This document shows, piece by piece, positions 50,546-53,168 of a stretch of DNA of 53,168 nt. The first letter of the stretch is position 1. The number at the start of each line of letters is the position of its first letter. The position numbers and the translations under genes are program-made. The notes under the pieces were generated by a model. It made no database searches. It was not told the DNA's origin and saw only the letters and a list, made by a program, of their open reading frames with translations. The DNA lies in NCBI GenBank assembly GCA_022340245.1, contig JAJDOI010000079.1, forward strand, positions 1-53,168, given 5' to 3'. The DNA is from Thiogranum sp. Lineage in GTDB: Bacteria; Pseudomonadota; Gammaproteobacteria; DSM-19610.

Positions 50546-51236
50546 CGCGCCCAACTGGCTGTACCCGGCGTCACGGATCCTGGTGTTTGCGAAGGTGCCG
50601 CGGGCCGGACAGGTAAAAACACGCCTGGCAAAGGCCATCGGCGCCGAGGAAGCGGCGCGCGTCTATGGCGAGTGGCTGCAGGATGCGGTTGTGCGGCTGC
50701 ACCGGGCACGCCTGGCGCCGATCGAGCTGTGGGTCACGCCGGACACCCGGCACCCGCTGTTCCAGCAGCTGGTCGACACGACCGGTATCGAACTGCAAAC
50801 CCAGCCGAACGGCGATCTCGGTCAGCGTATGCACCAGGTGATGCTGCACGCGCTGGCGCGCGGCGAGAGCGCCGTGCTCATCGGCAGCGACTGTCCGGTG
50901 ATGCAACCCGACTATGTACAGCGCGCGCTGGCGGTCATGGAGGCCGGGGTTGATACCGTGCTCGGGCCGGCCGAAGACGGCGGCTATGTGCTGCTCGGTC
51001 TGCGCAAGGTAGTCGCGGAATTGTTTGCCGGTATACCCTGGAGCACCGGGTACGTGTTGAAGGCCACCCGCGGGCAACTGCGGGCTGTGCGGCGCAACAG
51101 CTGGGCGGAACTGGAGACGCTGTGGGATATCGACAGAGTCGAGGACTATGAGCGCTGGCGGGCGCTGCAGAGGGCCTTGTCCGCTGCACAACGCAAACAA
51201 CAAAACGAAACCGGCAAAGAGGTCAAGATATCATGA
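50538..51236 (+). CDS. TIGR04282 (DUF2064) glycosyltransferase-like protein, arsenosugar cluster
   Basis: This 232-residue protein has the nucleotidyltransferase-like start FAKVPRAGQVKTRLAKAIG near residues 16-34 and LIGSDCPVMQPDYV near 115-128. GPAEDGGYVLLGLR near 145-158 and LETLWDIDRVEDYERW close it. This is the DUF2064/CofC-like fold. It is often paired with the TIGR04283 gene, as here. The overlap with its neighbours (eight bases before, four after) indicates strong coupling. The precise reaction is unknown. Confidence 0.82.
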   Translation: MTDAPNWLYPASRILVFAKVPRAGQVKTRLAKAIGAEEAARVYGEWLQDAVVRLHRARLAPIELWVTPDTRHPLFQQLVDTTGIELQTQPNGDLGQRMHQVMLHALARGESAVLIGSDCPVMQPDYVQRALAVMEAGVDTVLGPAEDGGYVLLGLRKVVAELFAGIPWSTGYVLKATRGQLRAVRRNSWAELETLWDIDRVEDYERWRALQRALSAAQRKQQNETGKEVKIS

Positions 51237-52039
51237 GTCAAGAGCAAGCCGACAAGGTGCGCCAGCAGGTGCGCGAGTCCTACAGTGCAGTGGCCGAAGC
51301 CGGTGACAGCGGCGGGTGTTGCGGGGAGGTCTCGAGCTGTTGCGGCGTTTCCGACGACGTGCGGATCAATCAGCTGGTGTCCAGCCGCGTGGGTTACAGT
51401 CAGGCTGATGTCGACAACGTGCCGCAGGGCGCCGACATGGGCCTGGGTTGCGGCAACCCGCGGGCTATCGCCAGCCTGCAGCCGGGCGACGTGGTGCTCG
51501 ATCTGGGTAGCGGCGGTGGTTTCGATGCCTTTCTCGCGGCGCGGGAAGTGGGCGCCGGCGGGCTGGTTATCGGTGTCGACATGACCCCTGCCATGATCAG
51601 CAAGGCACGTCGCAATGCCAGCGAGGCGAGTTTTGACAATGTGGAGTTCCGCCTGGGTGAGATCGAATATCTGCCGGTGCCCGACGCCAGCGTGGACGTC
51701 ATTATTTCCAACTGCGTAATCAATCTGTCCCCCGAAAAGGACCGGGTGTTCCGTGAAAGCTTCCGGGTGCTGAAGCAGGGCGGCCGGTTGGCGATTTCCG
51801 ACGTGGTCGCCAGCGCGGAGTTGCCCGATGAGATAAGAAACGATCCCTATCTGCATTCGGCCTGCGTGGCCGGCGCCTCCCGGGTCGAAGAGCTCGAGTC
51901 GGTGTTGGCCGGCTGCGGCTTCACCGACATCCGCATCCGCCCCAAGGACGAGTCTCGCGAGTTTATCCGCGACTGGGCGCCGGGCCGCGGCGTCGAGGAG
52001 TATGTGGTTTCGGCGACCATCGAAGCGGTGAAACCCTGA
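51233..52039 (+). CDS. arsM: Arsenite S-adenosylmethyltransferase
   Basis: This 268-residue protein has an N-terminal Cys-rich stretch (GGCCGEVSSCCG). The three conserved arsenic-binding Cys are present: C73 in GLGCGNP, C161 in SNCVINLS and C211 in SACVAGA. The SAM site is VVLDLGSGGGFDAF near 87-100. It methylates As(III) and supplies the substrate for arsenosugar formation. Its start overlaps the DUF2064 gene by four bases. The HlyD-type gene follows after 16 bases. Confidence 0.93.
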   Translation: MSQEQADKVRQQVRESYSAVAEAGDSGGCCGEVSSCCGVSDDVRINQLVSSRVGYSQADVDNVPQGADMGLGCGNPRAIASLQPGDVVLDLGSGGGFDAFLAAREVGAGGLVIGVDMTPAMISKARRNASEASFDNVEFRLGEIEYLPVPDASVDVIISNCVINLSPEKDRVFRESFRVLKQGGRLAISDVVASAELPDEIRNDPYLHSACVAGASRVEELESVLAGCGFTDIRIRPKDESREFIRDWAPGRGVEEYVVSATIEAVKP

Positions 52040-52055
52040 GCGGGCCTGACGCCTG

Positions 52056-53099
52056 ATGTCTGCCACGATCCTGAGGCGTCTCCTTGCTGTTGTGCTGTTG
52101 TCGCTGCTGGTCGCCGCCGGGGCTTACTGGTTTTACCAGCGTGACACCGGGACCTCGGCGGACACCTTGCAGGTGTATGGCAATGTCGACGTGCGCGAAG
52201 TCGACCTGGCATTCAACAACAGCGAGCACATCGCAACGCTGCTGGTCGAGGAGGGCGACGCGGTAAAGAAAGGTCAGCTGCTCGCGACCCTGCACCGCGA
52301 ACGCCTGGAGGCCTCACTGGCCGCTGCCAGGGCCGGCGCGGCATCGCAGCAGGCGGTGCTGGCGCGGCTTGAAGCGGGCAGTCGACCCGAGGAGATCCGG
52401 CAGGCCCGCGCCGATCTCAAGGCCGCGCAGGCCAAGGAAGTCGACGCCAGTCTCACCTACCGGCGCACGCTCAAGCTGGTGGCTGAAAAGGCCGCTTCGC
52501 AACAGGCGGTCGACGACGCCAGGTCAGGGTTGGATTCCGCGCGGGCAAACGTCAAAGTCGCCGAAGAAGCGCTGGCGCTGGCGCTCGCGGGGCCACGGAT
52601 CGAGGACATCGCCGAAGCCCGCGCCCGACTCGAAGCCGAGCAGGCAAACCTGGCGCTGGCCGGCGAGGTGCTCAAGGATACCAGTCTCTATGCGCCCTCG
52701 GACGGTGTGATTCGCAACCGCCTGCTGGAAGTCGGCGACATGGCGTCGCCGCAGAAAGCGGTGTTCACCATGGCGTTGACCGAGCCGGTCTGGGTACGCG
52801 CCTACGTACCGGAAACCATGCTGGGCAGAATCGCACCCGGCATGGCTGCGACCGTGACCACCGACAGCTTCCCGGACAAGCGCTACCGGGGCTGGATAGG
52901 ATTCATTTCACCCACGGCCGAATTCACGCCCAAGAACGTCGAAACGCCGGATCTGCGCACCCGCCTGGTGTACCAGGTGCGGGTATACGTGTGTAACCCC
53001 GACAACGAGCTGCGTCTGGGCATGCCGGCAACCGTCAGCATGGATATCAGTGGGTCTCCCGCCCAACACACACTTCAGAGCCTGGACTGCGCGGACTGA
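52056..53099 (+). CDS. HlyD/YbhG-type periplasmic adaptor protein
   Basis: This 347-residue protein has one N-terminal membrane anchor (about 8-27). The biotinyl-lipoyl-like half motif NVDVREVDLAFNNSEHIATL follows, then a long coiled-coil hairpin (about 85-200, with EEIRQARADLKAAQAKE and IEDIAEARARLEAEQ) and a closing beta domain (LYAPSDGVIRNRLLEVGDM). The pattern is nearest YbhG, the adaptor for ABC-type exporters. The start of an ATPase gene lies six bases downstream. It sits 16 bases after arsM, so it may be cotranscribed with the arsenic genes. Confidence 0.85.
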   Translation: MSATILRRLLAVVLLSLLVAAGAYWFYQRDTGTSADTLQVYGNVDVREVDLAFNNSEHIATLLVEEGDAVKKGQLLATLHRERLEASLAAARAGAASQQAVLARLEAGSRPEEIRQARADLKAAQAKEVDASLTYRRTLKLVAEKAASQQAVDDARSGLDSARANVKVAEEALALALAGPRIEDIAEARARLEAEQANLALAGEVLKDTSLYAPSDGVIRNRLLEVGDMASPQKAVFTMALTEPVWVRAYVPETMLGRIAPGMAATVTTDSFPDKRYRGWIGFISPTAEFTPKNVETPDLRTRLVYQVRVYVCNPDNELRLGMPATVSMDISGSPAQHTLQSLDCAD

Positions 53100-53104
53100 G
53101 GCCG

Positions 53105-53168
53105 ATGACTGAGCGGGACGAGCAGCCCGTACTGCGCCTGCAAGGGGTCAGCAAACGTTTCCGCACCG
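53105..53168 (+). CDS. ABC transporter ATP-binding protein, N-terminal start only
   Basis: The frame begins MTERDEQPVLRLQGVSKRFRT and runs off the window edge. The LRLQGVSKRF stretch is the typical opening of an ABC ATPase before the Walker A. Directly after a YbhG-like adaptor, it is probably the YbhF-like subunit of the same exporter. The Walker motifs lie outside the window, so the family is not proven. Confidence 0.7.
   Translation, partial: MTERDEQPVLRLQGVSKRFRT

Overview
The window is about 53 kb of GC-rich DNA (roughly 60% or more by eye) packed with genes. It comes from a gammaproteobacterium. The orders rarA-crcB-serS and yceD-rpmF-plsX-fabH-fabD-fabG-acpP-fabF-pabC-mltG-tmk-holB-pilZ-tatD are typical of Pseudomonadales and Chromatiales-like lineages. 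The PilZ pilus protein, the two-subunit pyruvate carboxylase and the arsenosugar genes suggest an aerobic or facultative environmental, possibly marine or sulfur-cycle, member of the Chromatiales/Ectothiorhodospiraceae neighbourhood. That placement is inference. I saw no tRNA, rRNA, CRISPR array, IS element or phage gene.

Layout. 1-2259 (+): end of rarA, fluoride channel crcB, a DUF190 gene and serS. 2301-5566 (-): both pyruvate carboxylase subunits. 5760-17017 (+): yceD-rpmF, then the fatty-acid synthesis cluster plsX to fabF, running on through pabC, mltG, tmk, holB, pilZ and tatD with many stop/start overlaps. 17187-21962 (+): an exported metallo-beta-lactamase-fold protein, an MlaC-like protein, a large MscS-type channel and a PilZ-domain protein. 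21963-30528 (-): a fatty-acid degradation operon (fadE, fadI, fadJ, fadD) led by a permuted papain-like (YiiX-type) hydrolase. 30744-35258 (-): cardiolipin synthase-like gene, malate dehydrogenase, citrate synthase and a class V aminotransferase. 35431-42155 (-): a host-attachment-family protein with an FNR-like box upstream, then a Cu(I)/Ag(I) CusCBA-type efflux operon headed by a small exported Met/His/Cys-rich protein. 42443-44312 (+): sterol-desaturase-family protein and a VTT (TVP38/DedA-like)-rhodanese fusion. 44419-46940 (-): a diheme peroxidase lipoprotein and a porin behind a Fur-box-like promoter. 47347-53168 (+): a disulfide reductase-like flavoprotein, the organoarsenical genes arsS, two small glycosyltransferase-family genes and arsM, then an HlyD-type adaptor and the start of an ABC ATPase.

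The first half is core metabolism: envelope lipid synthesis coupled to ribosome, folate, peptidoglycan and replication genes. The second half is accessory: lipid catabolism, metal handling (Cu, Fe, As) and membrane remodelling. The most interesting region is the 3' end. There, arsenosugar-type genes share one strand with a flavoprotein reductase and an export system, behind a promoter with a palindrome in its -35/-10 spacer. Other signals worth checking are a near-leaderless promoter at yceD, a terminator hairpin abutting the plsX start codon, the Fur-type site over the diheme peroxidase promoter and the FNR-type site before the host-attachment gene.
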